Notes: a model not told the origin generated them from the letters alone. A stretch of 5,059 nucleotides of DNA from an uncultured Collinsella sp. (GCA_959602875.1 CAUGVQ010000118.1:1-5059); one strand, 5' to 3'; counted from the stretch's first letter, positions 1-5,059 are shown. A program made the numbers and translations.

Positions 1-482
1 CCGACCACGGAGCCCTGGGCGCGGTGGGCGGTGCCGAAGGCGTCGAGCACGAAGATATCGCCGTAGGAAGCGAGGATCTTGGCGATCTCGGGGTCGTTCT
101 TCTTCTCGGCCTTAACGAAACGGACGTTCTCGAGGACGAGGATGTCGCCCGGCTCGAGGGCGTCGACGGCGGCCTTGGCCTTCTCGCCGTAGGTGTCATC
201 CACGAACTTCACGTCATAGCCGGTGAGCTCGGCGAGCTTGTCAGCGGCCGGCTTGAGCGAGAGCTCGGGCTCGGGGCCGTCACCCTTCGGGCGGCCGAGG
301 TGGCTCATGAGGATGATCTTGGCGTTGTGCTCCTTGAGATACTGGATCGTGGGGATGGCGGCGCGCACGCGCGTGTCATCGGTCACGACGCCGTCCTTCA
401 GAGGCACGTTGAAGTCAACGCGCATGAGAACGCGCTTACCGTCGACGTCGATGTCACGGACGGTCTTCTTGGTGAAAGCCAT
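1..482 (-). CDS. pgk: Phosphoglycerate kinase, N-terminal part (gene runs off the left edge)
   Basis: Cytosolic glycolytic enzyme that transfers a phosphate from 1,3-bisphosphoglycerate to ADP, giving 3-phosphoglycerate and ATP; it acts directly after Gap. The window holds 160 complete codons, about 40% of a usual ~395-400-residue protein, covering most of the N-terminal 3-phosphoglycerate-binding domain. Visible family motifs are R21-V-D23-F-N25-V-P, D36-T-R38-x-R, S60-H61-L-G-R64-P-K, L117-E-N-x-R121-F and D147-A-F-G-T-A-H-R154. These include the basic residues that bind the substrate phosphate. The start at 482 is chosen because the Shine-Dalgarno-like AAGG of AGAAAGGTAG lies about 9 nt upstream. 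An in-frame ATG two codons earlier (488) would leave only 3 nt and is less likely. The gene follows gap but is separated from it by an intrinsic terminator, so it probably has its own promoter or depends on read-through. No convincing -35/-10 pair is visible. Family assignment is essentially certain. Confidence 0.96.
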   Translation of the reverse strand, partial: MAFTKKTVRDIDVDGKRVLMRVDFNVPLKDGVVTDDTRVRAAIPTIQYLKEHNAKIILMSHLGRPKGDGPEPELSLKPAADKLAELTGYDVKFVDDTYGEKAKAAVDALEPGDILVLENVRFVKAEKKNDPEIAKILASYGDIFVLDAFGTAHRAQGSVV

Positions 483-525
483 GTGCATCTACCTTTCTAG
501 CGTTACGGGTACTTTCCTATCTGAC

Positions 526-546
526 GATGGGACGGCGCGTCCCATC
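526..546. repeat. Perfect 21-bp palindrome (9-bp arms, 3-nt loop) between gap terminator and pgk
   Basis: The arms GATGGGACG (526-534) and CGTCCCATC (538-546) are exact reverse complements around a GCG centre. The element starts right next to the T-run of the gap terminator and ends 43 nt before the pgk start codon. It has no T-run on either side, so it does not look like a terminator. It could be a protein-binding operator for pgk, a stabilising 5' hairpin of the pgk transcript, or an mRNA processing site. The symmetry is seen directly; the role is not known. Confidence 0.6.
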
Positions 547-547
547 G

Positions 548-591
548 AAAAGGGGCGCGGCTTCGGGCCCAAGCCCAAAGGCCGCGCCCCT
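548..591 (-). terminator. Intrinsic (Rho-independent) terminator after gap
   Basis: An 11-bp GC-rich stem is formed by 551-561 and 581-591. An inner 4-bp stem (565-568 with 573-576) closes a CCAA loop. On the minus strand the structure is followed directly by four T residues (551-548, the first shared with the stem). On the plus strand no T-run follows, so it works in the gap direction only. It begins 38 nt after the gap stop codon and lies upstream of pgk. The T-run is short, so termination may be partial and allow some gap-pgk read-through. Confidence 0.82.
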
Positions 592-629
592 ATCAGACGC
601 TAACTGCGTTCAAGCTCGCGAAGCGGCAC

Positions 630-1655
630 TTAGGCGACGAACTTCTCGAAGTACTTGATGGTGCGGACCATCTGGGAGGTGTAGGAGTTCTCGTTGTCGT
701 ACCAAGAGACGACCTGGACCAGGGTCTGGCCGTTGCCGAGGTCAGAGCACATGGTCTGGGTGGCGTCGAAGATCGAGCCGTGGGTCTCGCCGATGATGTC
801 GGTGGAGACGATGTCGTCGGTGTTGTAGGCGAAGGTCTCCGGGATGGTCTCGGCGTAAGCCTTCATAGCGGCGTTGACCTCGTCGACGGTGACCTTCTTG
901 TCAACGACGGCATAGAGGTTGGTGAGGGAGCCCGTGGGGGTGGGAACGCGCTGGGCGGCACCGATCAGCTTGCCGTTGAGCTCGGGGAGCACCAGGCCGA
1001 TGGCCTTAGCAGCACCGGTGGAGTTCGGGACGATGTTGACGGCGCAAGCGCGGCTGCGGCGCTTGTTGCCCTTGCGCTGCGGGCCGTCGAGCGGCATCTG
1101 GTCGCCGGTCCAGGCATGGATGGTGGTCATGATGCCGGAGACGATGGGCGCGAAGTCGTTGAGACCCTTGGCCATCGGAGCGAGGCAGTTGGTGGTGCAG
1201 GAGGCGGCGGAGATGATGTTGTCATCAGCCGTCAGGCTCTCATGGTTAACGTTGTAGACGATCGTGGGGAGGTCGTTGCCCGCAGGAGCGGAGATGACGA
1301 CCTTCTTGGCGCCAGCGTTGATGTGGGCCTGAGCCTTGTCCTTGCTGGTGTAGAAGCCGGTGCACTCGAGAACGACGTCGACGCCGAGCTCGCCCCACGG
1401 GAGGTTGTTGGCGTCGGCCTCCTTGTAGATGGTGATCTCCTTGCCGTCAACGGTGATGGAGTTCTCGCCAGCGGTGATCTCGTGATCGCGGCTGTAGTTA
1501 CCCTGCGTGGAGTCATACTTCAGCAGGTAAGCAAGCATGTCAGGGGAGGTGAGGTCGTTGATGGCGACGATCTCGGAACCCTCGTGCCCGAACATCTGAC
1601 GGAACGCGAGACGACCGATGCGACCAAAGCCGTTAATCGCAACCTTTACTGCCAT
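630..1655 (-). CDS. gap: Glyceraldehyde-3-phosphate dehydrogenase, type I, NAD-dependent
   Basis: Cytosolic tetrameric enzyme that oxidatively phosphorylates glyceraldehyde-3-phosphate to 1,3-bisphosphoglycerate, the substrate of the next gene, pgk. The product has 341 residues, the normal length. The N-terminal Rossmann domain shows N8-G-F-G-R-I-G-R15. The A-I-N-D34-L segment carries the Asp expected for NAD rather than NADP preference. The catalytic motif S152-C153-T-T-N-C-L-A-P holds the nucleophilic Cys153, and T-T-I-H180-A-W-T holds the catalytic His. The phosphate-site segment P210-N-S-T-G-A-A-K-A and the C-terminal S-W-Y-D320-N-E motif are intact. The start at 1655 is supported by an AAAGGAG Shine-Dalgarno 6 nt upstream. 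The gene stands alone between a 231-nt upstream region with a candidate promoter and a strong terminator. This points to a largely monocistronic transcript, as expected for a highly expressed enzyme. No defect is seen. Confidence 0.98.
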   Translation of the reverse strand: MAVKVAINGFGRIGRLAFRQMFGHEGSEIVAINDLTSPDMLAYLLKYDSTQGNYSRDHEITAGENSITVDGKEITIYKEADANNLPWGELGVDVVLECTGFYTSKDKAQAHINAGAKKVVISAPAGNDLPTIVYNVNHESLTADDNIISAASCTTNCLAPMAKGLNDFAPIVSGIMTTIHAWTGDQMPLDGPQRKGNKRRSRACAVNIVPNSTGAAKAIGLVLPELNGKLIGAAQRVPTPTGSLTNLYAVVDKKVTVDEVNAAMKAYAETIPETFAYNTDDIVSTDIIGETHGSIFDATQTMCSDLGNGQTLVQVVSWYDNENSYTSQMVRTIKYFEKFVA

Positions 1656-1673
1656 TCGTGTCTCCTTTCGTTA

Positions 1674-1706
1674 GACCCCCGCGGACGGGTGCCCGCTGTC
1701 GAGGTC
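1674..1706 (-). other. Candidate two-part hairpin in the gap 5' leader
   Basis: On the minus strand the outer arms 1701-1706 (GACCTC) and 1674-1679 (GGGGTC) pair over six positions with one G-U. The inner arms 1691-1696 (GCGGGC) and 1681-1686 (GTCCGC) pair over six positions with one G-U and close an ACCC loop. The structure ends just upstream of the gap ribosome binding site (1662-1668) without covering it. It could stabilise the gap mRNA or tune its translation. The pairing is by inspection only. It matches no riboswitch class I recognise. Confidence 0.4.
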
Positions 1707-1726
1707 CACAGACAAACCACTTACTC

Positions 1727-1755
1727 AGTGTACCGTTTTTTCAAAATTGCATTCG
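1727..1755 (-). promoter_or_regulatory. Candidate promoter of gap (weak)
   Basis: On the minus strand TACACT (1732-1727) matches the -10 consensus at four of six positions, including the key T-A and final T. It lies in an AT-rich patch (about 1735-1748) that stands out in this GC-rich sequence. No good -35 hexamer is present at 16-18 nt; the 17-nt position reads CGAATG. Transcription starting near 1720 would give a leader of about 65 nt containing the 1674-1706 hairpin. A second possible -10, GATAAT at 1820-1815, also lacks a -35 partner. A promoter is expected here because whiA has just ended and gap is separated from it by 231 nt. The exact position is tentative. Confidence 0.3.
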
Positions 1756-1886
1756 CGTCATTGGCGAGATTTTGACCGAAAGCTGATGTTCATCGGTGGA
1801 CGGTGGGTCACTTGATTATCTGACACCCCGCCTGAGCTGCAGAGAGTTCATTTTGGTGCACGGCATACCGGTTTGCACGCACGGCA

Positions 1887-2810
1887 TCAGTGCTCGCCGA
1901 AAAGCTTCTCTAAGCGGAGCACCCGATGATAGAGAGCGGACTTGGACAGCGGCGGGTCGACGAGCGCGCCCAGGTCGCGTAGCGACAGGTCGGGGTGGGC
2001 CTCGCGCAGGTCGCAAAAGGTGCGCAGGGCTTCGGGGAGTGTTTCGTACAGTCCCTCGGCATGCACACGGGCGATGAGCTCGACCTGATGCTGCGCGGCG
2101 TCTGCGGTGCGCGACTGATTGGCAAACTCAGCGTTCACCCGACGGTTCACATTGTTCTTGACGTGCTTCATGGCGCGCGCGTCGCGCACGGTGTCCACGC
2201 TGCGCTTGGCGCCGACCGCATCGAGCAGCTGGCAGATATCCTCCGCGCTTTTGATATAGACGGCAAAGGCGCCGCGCCGGCGGTTCACACGGGCGTGCAC
2301 CCCCACCTGTTCGATGAGCTGCGCGAGCCCCTCGGCAAGCTCCTCGCCCGAGACCGCGATCTCCAGGTGGAAGTCCCCCTTGGGGTCCGCCACAAAGCCG
2401 CCTGCGATAAGCGCGCCGCGCAGGTAGGCGAGCCTGCAGCACGGGCGAGCGACCACGTGCCGGGGAACCCCCGCTACGAGCCGCCCCTTGCGGTCGAGAA
2501 TACCGAGCAGGACGAGGGCTTTGTCGAGCCCCGGCTGCTCGGGCAGCGTGATGAGGTAGTTGCGAACCTTGTGGAGCACCGAGCGGCGCGGGGTGAGCTC
2601 GGTCTTGAGCTTGAGTACGGTGTGCGTGAGGTTGATCATGGTGCGCGCCACCGCGCCCGTCTCCGTTGCAACGGTGAGCCGGCGCCCCTCGCCGGTGAAG
2701 GAGAGAGTTCCGCTCACGCGCACGAGCGCAGCCAGCGTGGCGAGGTTGCAGTACTCGCACGCAGGCTCGCAGCGCGACAGCTCGTCGCGCACCTCAGCGG
2801 TAAACGACAT
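1887..2810 (-). CDS. whiA: WhiA, DNA-binding regulator with LAGLIDADG-like fold
   Basis: Conserved Gram-positive DNA-binding protein. In Streptomyces it activates sporulation genes together with WhiB; in Bacillus it affects cell division and chromosome segregation. The 307-residue product has the normal family length. The N-terminal half is a degenerate LAGLIDADG homing-endonuclease fold, recognised by R131-G-A-L-I-A-G-G-F139 followed by D-P-K-G-D-F-H-L-E. The central signature is K215-H-V-K-N-N-V-N-R-R-V-N-A-E-F-A-N with T235 and Q240. The C-terminal helix-turn-helix is S277-L-R-D-L-G-A-L-V-D-P-P-L-S-K-S-A with H295-R. The N-terminus has a cysteine cluster, C14-x3-C18-x2-C21, and there is a C124-C125 pair. 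The start at 2810 has a GGGGAG ribosome binding site 4 nt upstream. The rapZ stop is 12 nt away, so the two genes are co-transcribed. No convincing terminator follows, so some transcripts may run into gap. Targets in this non-sporulating type of organism cannot be read from the sequence. Confidence 0.97.
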   Translation of the reverse strand: MSFTAEVRDELSRCEPACEYCNLATLAALVRVSGTLSFTGEGRRLTVATETGAVARTMINLTHTVLKLKTELTPRRSVLHKVRNYLITLPEQPGLDKALVLLGILDRKGRLVAGVPRHVVARPCCRLAYLRGALIAGGFVADPKGDFHLEIAVSGEELAEGLAQLIEQVGVHARVNRRRGAFAVYIKSAEDICQLLDAVGAKRSVDTVRDARAMKHVKNNVNRRVNAEFANQSRTADAAQHQVELIARVHAEGLYETLPEALRTFCDLREAHPDLSLRDLGALVDPPLSKSALYHRVLRLEKLFGEH

Positions 2811-2822
2811 CGCTCTCCCCTA

Positions 2823-3758
2823 TCAGTGAGCCTCGCCCGTAGGCGTAAGATTGGCGCGTGAAAGGTCGCGGTGCGAGACCGCCACGTGATAGCCATGCCC
2901 GGCAAGGTAGCGGCCCGTGGCCTCGGCAATAGCCACCGAGCGGTGCTGGCCGCCCGTACAGCCCACCGCAATAGAGAGTTGCGGCTTGCCCTCGGCGATG
3001 TAGCCCGGCATGACCGCGTCGAGCAGCTGGCACCACGCGCGCCAGAACGCCTCGGTCTTGGGGTGGTCGAGCACAAACGTCGAGACCTTCTCGTCGAGCC
3101 CCGTCAGGCGGCGCATCTCGGGGTCGTAGAAGGGGTTGGGCAAAAAGCGCACGTCGATCATGATGTCGGCCTCCGCGGGAAGCCCGTGCTTGAAGCCAAA
3201 GGAGAAGACGCGTACCTCCATGAGCTGCTGGTCGGTGAGCTCGGAGAAGGCGCTCCTGAGCATTGCACGGAGCGACGAGGTGGAGAGATGCGAGGTGTCG
3301 ATGATCATGTCCGCACGGTCGCGGATGGCGGCGAGCTGGCGGCGTTCCCGCGCAATGGCGTCTGCCGTGCTCTCGCCCGACTGCGCAAGGGGGTGGCGGC
3401 GACGATTCTCGTTGTAGCGGCGCATGAGCACCTCGTCCGAGGCGTCGAGGTAGACGACATCGACCGACATCTCGTGCTCCTCGAGGGCGGTCACCACGTC
3501 GAGGAGCTCGTCGAAAAGCCCTTGGCTACGCAGATCGCACGTCACGGCGAGATGCCTGCCCACGCCCGCGTTGATGCCCACGAGCTCGGCAAGCTGTTGG
3601 ATGAGGCGCGGCGGCAGGTTGTCGATGCAGAAGTAGCCCATGTCCTCGAACACGTGCATGGCCTGCGTGCGGCCCGAGCCGGACATGCCGGTGATGATCA
3701 CGATGTCGGGCACGCGCTCGGCGTTTTCCCGCGTTCTGATGGCCTCGTCGCTCGCCAT
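2823..3758 (-). CDS. rapZ: RapZ/YvcJ, nucleotide-binding RNA adaptor protein
   Basis: In Escherichia coli RapZ binds glucosamine-6-phosphate and guides RNase E to the small RNA GlmZ, so controlling amino-sugar synthesis. The Gram-positive homologue YvcJ binds and hydrolyses nucleotides, and its target is less clear. The product has 311 residues, slightly longer than the usual 285-300 because of an N-terminal tail of about 17 residues. The P-loop is G24-M-S-G-S-G-R30-T31, with Arg in place of the canonical Lys, as is usual in actinobacterial members. It is followed by E-D-M-G-Y-F-C-I-D-N-L-P-P50. V101-V-Y-L-D-A106 is the likely Walker B strand. The C-terminal domain shows S186-F-G-F-K-H-G-L-P, D202-V-R-F-L-P-N-P-F and the signature G266-C-T-G-G-Q-H-R-S. 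The start at 3758 is fixed by a perfect AGGAGG 7 nt upstream; the frame stays open further upstream, but nothing there has family similarity. The gene is first of the rapZ-whiA pair. yvcK, commonly between them, is absent. Confidence 0.97.
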   Translation of the reverse strand: MASDEAIRTRENAERVPDIVIITGMSGSGRTQAMHVFEDMGYFCIDNLPPRLIQQLAELVGINAGVGRHLAVTCDLRSQGLFDELLDVVTALEEHEMSVDVVYLDASDEVLMRRYNENRRRHPLAQSGESTADAIARERRQLAAIRDRADMIIDTSHLSTSSLRAMLRSAFSELTDQQLMEVRVFSFGFKHGLPAEADIMIDVRFLPNPFYDPEMRRLTGLDEKVSTFVLDHPKTEAFWRAWCQLLDAVMPGYIAEGKPQLSIAVGCTGGQHRSVAIAEATGRYLAGHGYHVAVSHRDLSRANLTPTGEAH

Positions 3759-3771
3759 GAGCGCACCTCCT

Positions 3772-3813
3772 AAAAGACATCGGGGGCGCGACGACCGCCG
3801 CGTTGCCCCCGAT
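3772..3813 (-). terminator. Terminator-like hairpin directly before the rapZ ribosome binding site
   Basis: The arms 3805-3813 and 3779-3787 form a perfect 9-bp stem (ATCGGGGGC with GCCCCCGAT on the minus strand). Inside it, 3797-3801 and 3788-3792 pair over five positions with one G-U and close a GGTC loop. The stem is followed on the minus strand by GTC and then TTTT (3775-3772), which runs straight into the rapZ Shine-Dalgarno AGGAGG (3771-3766). It may terminate transcripts coming from nanE. It may instead be an attenuator or stabilising hairpin in the rapZ leader. The 3-nt gap before a short T-run makes it a weaker terminator than the one after gap. Confidence 0.55.
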
Positions 3814-3828
3814 TGCTCGTCTCTATTC

Positions 3829-3834
3829 AGTATA
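3829..3834 (-). promoter_or_regulatory. Candidate -10 box of the rapZ-whiA operon
   Basis: TATACT on the minus strand matches the -10 consensus at five of six positions and lies in a short AT-rich patch between GC-rich blocks. No convincing -35 hexamer is found at 16-18 nt; the nearest TTG-containing hexamer, TTGCGA, is 20 nt away. Start of transcription near 3822 would give a leader of about 64 nt that contains the 3779-3813 hairpin. Tentative, because only one of the two hexamers is good. Confidence 0.35.
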
Positions 3835-3894
3835 GCGGTGCGCGCGGGCATGCGTCGCAACGCTCGCCGGCACCAACCTGCGCGCCGCGGCGTC

Positions 3895-4581
3895 TTACGC
3901 GTCGAGCGCAGCCTTGAACCAGCTGGTGATGCTCGTGGGATGCGTGATCGCGGTGCCCACCACAACCGCCCAGGCGCCGGCATCGATGGCGGCGCGGGCC
4001 TCCTCGGGCGTGTGGACGCGGCCCTCGCAGATCACGGGGAAGCCGGGGAACTCCTCGGCTGCCTGACGCAAAAGCGGCAGATCGGGACCGTCCGCCATGG
4101 TGCAGTCGATGGCGGCGACACCGTGGGAGAGGGTGGTCGAGACAATGTCGAAACCCATCTCGACCGCACGGCGAATGTCGTCGATGGTCATGCAGTCCGC
4201 CATGGTGAGCACACCCTCGGCCTTGAGCGGCTCCAGGGTGTCGGCGACGGTCTTCCCGTCAGGGCGCGGACGGTCGGTGGCGTCGATGGCGACGATGTCG
4301 GCGCCCGCCATGACGCAGGCGCGCGCATGGCGCAGCGTCGGCGTGATGTAGACGCCCTCGTGGCCCTCCTTCCACAGGCCGATGACGGGCACCTCCACGC
4401 GGCCCTTGATGGCGGCGATGTCGGAGAGTCCCTGGCAGCGGATAGCAGCCGCGCCACCGAGCTCGCAGGCGCGCGCCATGGTCGCCATGATCTCGGGGCG
4501 GCGCAGGGGCTCGCCCTGGTAGGCCTGGACGCTCACGATGAGCTTGCCCTTAAGCGATTGGATGATCGGATCGACGGTCAT
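3895..4581 (-). CDS. nanE: N-acetylmannosamine-6-phosphate 2-epimerase
   Basis: Cytosolic (beta/alpha)8-barrel enzyme that converts ManNAc-6-phosphate to GlcNAc-6-phosphate in sialic-acid and ManNAc use. The next steps (NagA, NagB) would yield glucosamine-6-phosphate and fructose-6-phosphate. The 228-residue product has the normal length. Family motifs in order are I15-V-S-V-Q-A-Y-Q-G-E-P, A-A-I-R48-C-Q-G, G68-L-W-K71-E with the presumed catalytic Lys, D100-A-T-D-R-P-R-P, M-A-D129-C, C185-E186-G-R-V-H-T-P with the presumed catalytic Glu, and the phosphate-binding G202-A-W-A-V-V-V-G-T-A-I-T-H-P end. The segment S148-T-T-L-S-H-G replaces the more usual G-T-T-L-x-G-Y-T. The start at 4581 is chosen because AAAGGAAG lies 4 nt upstream and the protein then begins as family members do; an earlier in-frame ATG at 4623 adds 14 unrelated residues. 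The upstream sugar kinase ends 72 nt before, so they are probably one operon. Confidence 0.94.
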   Translation of the reverse strand: MTVDPIIQSLKGKLIVSVQAYQGEPLRRPEIMATMARACELGGAAAIRCQGLSDIAAIKGRVEVPVIGLWKEGHEGVYITPTLRHARACVMAGADIVAIDATDRPRPDGKTVADTLEPLKAEGVLTMADCMTIDDIRRAVEMGFDIVSTTLSHGVAAIDCTMADGPDLPLLRQAAEEFPGFPVICEGRVHTPEEARAAIDAGAWAVVVGTAITHPTSITSWFKAALDA

Positions 4582-4653
4582 GAGTCTTCCTTTCTGGAAA
4601 AGGCAGCGAGAACTACGGGGCACCTAGCCTCAGATGTACCCGCGCCGCGCGCC

Positions 4654-5059
4654 TCATTTCAGGGTATCGAGCAGATTCTCCGCAGCACCGATGAGCGGGG
4701 CCTCGCCCTCGAGCTCGCCGATGAGGATAGGCGTATCCTGCAAGGGGTCGAGCGCCTGAGAGCGATAGCCCTCCGCAACCGAGGTACGCCAGGTCTCGCT
4801 GCGCCAGCCCGTGCCCTCGTGAATAACGCCGCCCGAAAGAACGATGACTGCGGGGTCGAGAACGTTGGCAAGCGACCCCAAGCTCGCGCCGAGGGCATGT
4901 CCCGCCTCGTGCACGACCGAGATCGCACGCTCGTCCCCTGCTGCGACGAGGTCGTTGACGTCGCGGCCGACCGTCGGGCGTGCAGGGTCAACGCGACCGT
5001 AGCACTCCTCAAACACGCGACCAATCGAGGTGCCCGAGGCAACCGACTCAAGATGACCC
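4654..5059 (-). CDS. ROK-family sugar kinase, C-terminal part (gene enters from the right edge)
   Basis: ATP-dependent cytosolic sugar kinase of the ROK family, which includes glucokinases, N-acetylglucosamine kinases and N-acetylmannosamine kinase (NanK). The window holds the last 134 residues of a protein normally near 300, and the 5' end lies beyond 5059. The fragment opens with G-H-L-E-S-V-A-S-G-T, the conserved end of the ROK zinc/substrate signature, where Glu and the neighbouring His contact the sugar. Later come L-D-P-A-V-I-V-L-S-G-G-V, the adenosine-binding strand and glycine turn, and A-P-L-I-G-A-A-E-N-L-L near the C-terminus. All are standard for the family. The in-frame GTG at 5016 is not a real start, because the homologous sequence continues upstream to the edge. 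Because nanE follows 72 nt downstream, a ManNAc kinase (nanK) feeding ManNAc-6-phosphate to NanE is the best guess. Substrate cannot be settled from this fragment, so no symbol is given. Confidence 0.9.
   Translation of the reverse strand, partial: GHLESVASGTSIGRVFEECYGRVDPARPTVGRDVNDLVAAGDERAISVVHEAGHALGASLGSLANVLDPAVIVLSGGVIHEGTGWRSETWRTSVAEGYRSQALDPLQDTPILIGELEGEAPLIGAAENLLDTLK

Noticed and set aside
24..603. Plus-strand open frames opposite pgk
   Set aside because: They lie over the pgk coding region, whose minus-strand translation gives an unambiguous phosphoglycerate kinase; one also runs through the terminator.
518..1824. Shared 8-mer TATCTGAC upstream of both pgk (518-525) and gap (1817-1824) as a common regulatory site
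   Set aside because: With spacers of 147 and 231 nt, one shared 8-mer is close to chance expectation, and the flanks do not match.
1855..1886. Repeated TGCCGTGC and partial GTGC/GCAC symmetry after whiA as a terminator
   Set aside because: The stem is short and imperfect, and no T-run follows on the minus strand.
2124..2430. LAGLIDADG signature in whiA as a sign of an active homing endonuclease or intein
   Set aside because: WhiA is a domesticated member of this fold. The motif is degenerate, lacks the catalytic acidic residue, and the gene has the normal WhiA length with its helix-turn-helix.
780..3773. Long plus-strand open frames opposite gap, whiA and rapZ (780-1775, 1995-2861, 2871-3773)
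   Set aside because: They mirror the codon structure of well-identified minus-strand genes, as happens in GC-rich DNA. Their proteins have low complexity and no recognisable family motifs, and I saw no ribosome binding site that would support them.
3759..3983. N-terminal extension of RapZ to an ATG at 3983
   Set aside because: The extra 75 residues are Arg/Pro-rich, overlap the nanE 3' end and have no family similarity. The perfect AGGAGG sits before the ATG at 3758.

Overview
The window is a GC-rich bacterial chromosomal segment in which every supportable gene lies on the minus strand. Transcription therefore runs from high to low coordinates. The proteins point to an actinobacterium, most likely class Coriobacteriia (Collinsella-like). 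The reasons are the high G+C, a RapZ whose P-loop has Arg instead of Lys (as in actinobacterial homologues), and the grouping of rapZ and whiA with gap and pgk. This placement comes from protein style, not from a marker gene, and is moderately confident only.

Layout in transcription order: (1) 5059-4654, the C-terminal 134 residues of a ROK-family sugar kinase that enters from outside the window. (2) 4581-3895, nanE, N-acetylmannosamine-6-phosphate 2-epimerase. The kinase and nanE look like part of a sialic-acid / N-acetylmannosamine catabolic unit that produces GlcNAc-6-phosphate. (3) 3894-3759, an intergenic region with a candidate -10 box and a strong terminator-like hairpin that ends just before the rapZ ribosome binding site. 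(4) 3758-2823 rapZ and 2810-1887 whiA, 12 nt apart and clearly one operon. The gene usually found between them in Gram-positives, yvcK, is missing. (5) 1886-1656, a 231-nt intergenic region with an AT-rich candidate promoter and a stable leader hairpin. (6) 1655-630, gap, a complete NAD-type glyceraldehyde-3-phosphate dehydrogenase. (7) 629-483, with an intrinsic terminator and, next to it, a perfect 21-bp palindrome. (8) 482-1, the N-terminal 160 residues of pgk, phosphoglycerate kinase, which leaves the window.

Functionally the segment joins amino-sugar catabolism (kinase plus NanE), a conserved regulatory pair (RapZ, an RNA-binding/nucleotide-binding adaptor, and WhiA, a DNA-binding protein of LAGLIDADG ancestry), and two consecutive steps of lower glycolysis (Gap, then Pgk). 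I see no mobile element, CRISPR array, tRNA, rRNA or clear horizontal-transfer signature, and no new multi-gene system. No gene-free stretch exceeds 300 nt. The most interesting material is in the intergenic RNA/DNA structures and the altered rapZ-whiA neighbourhood.
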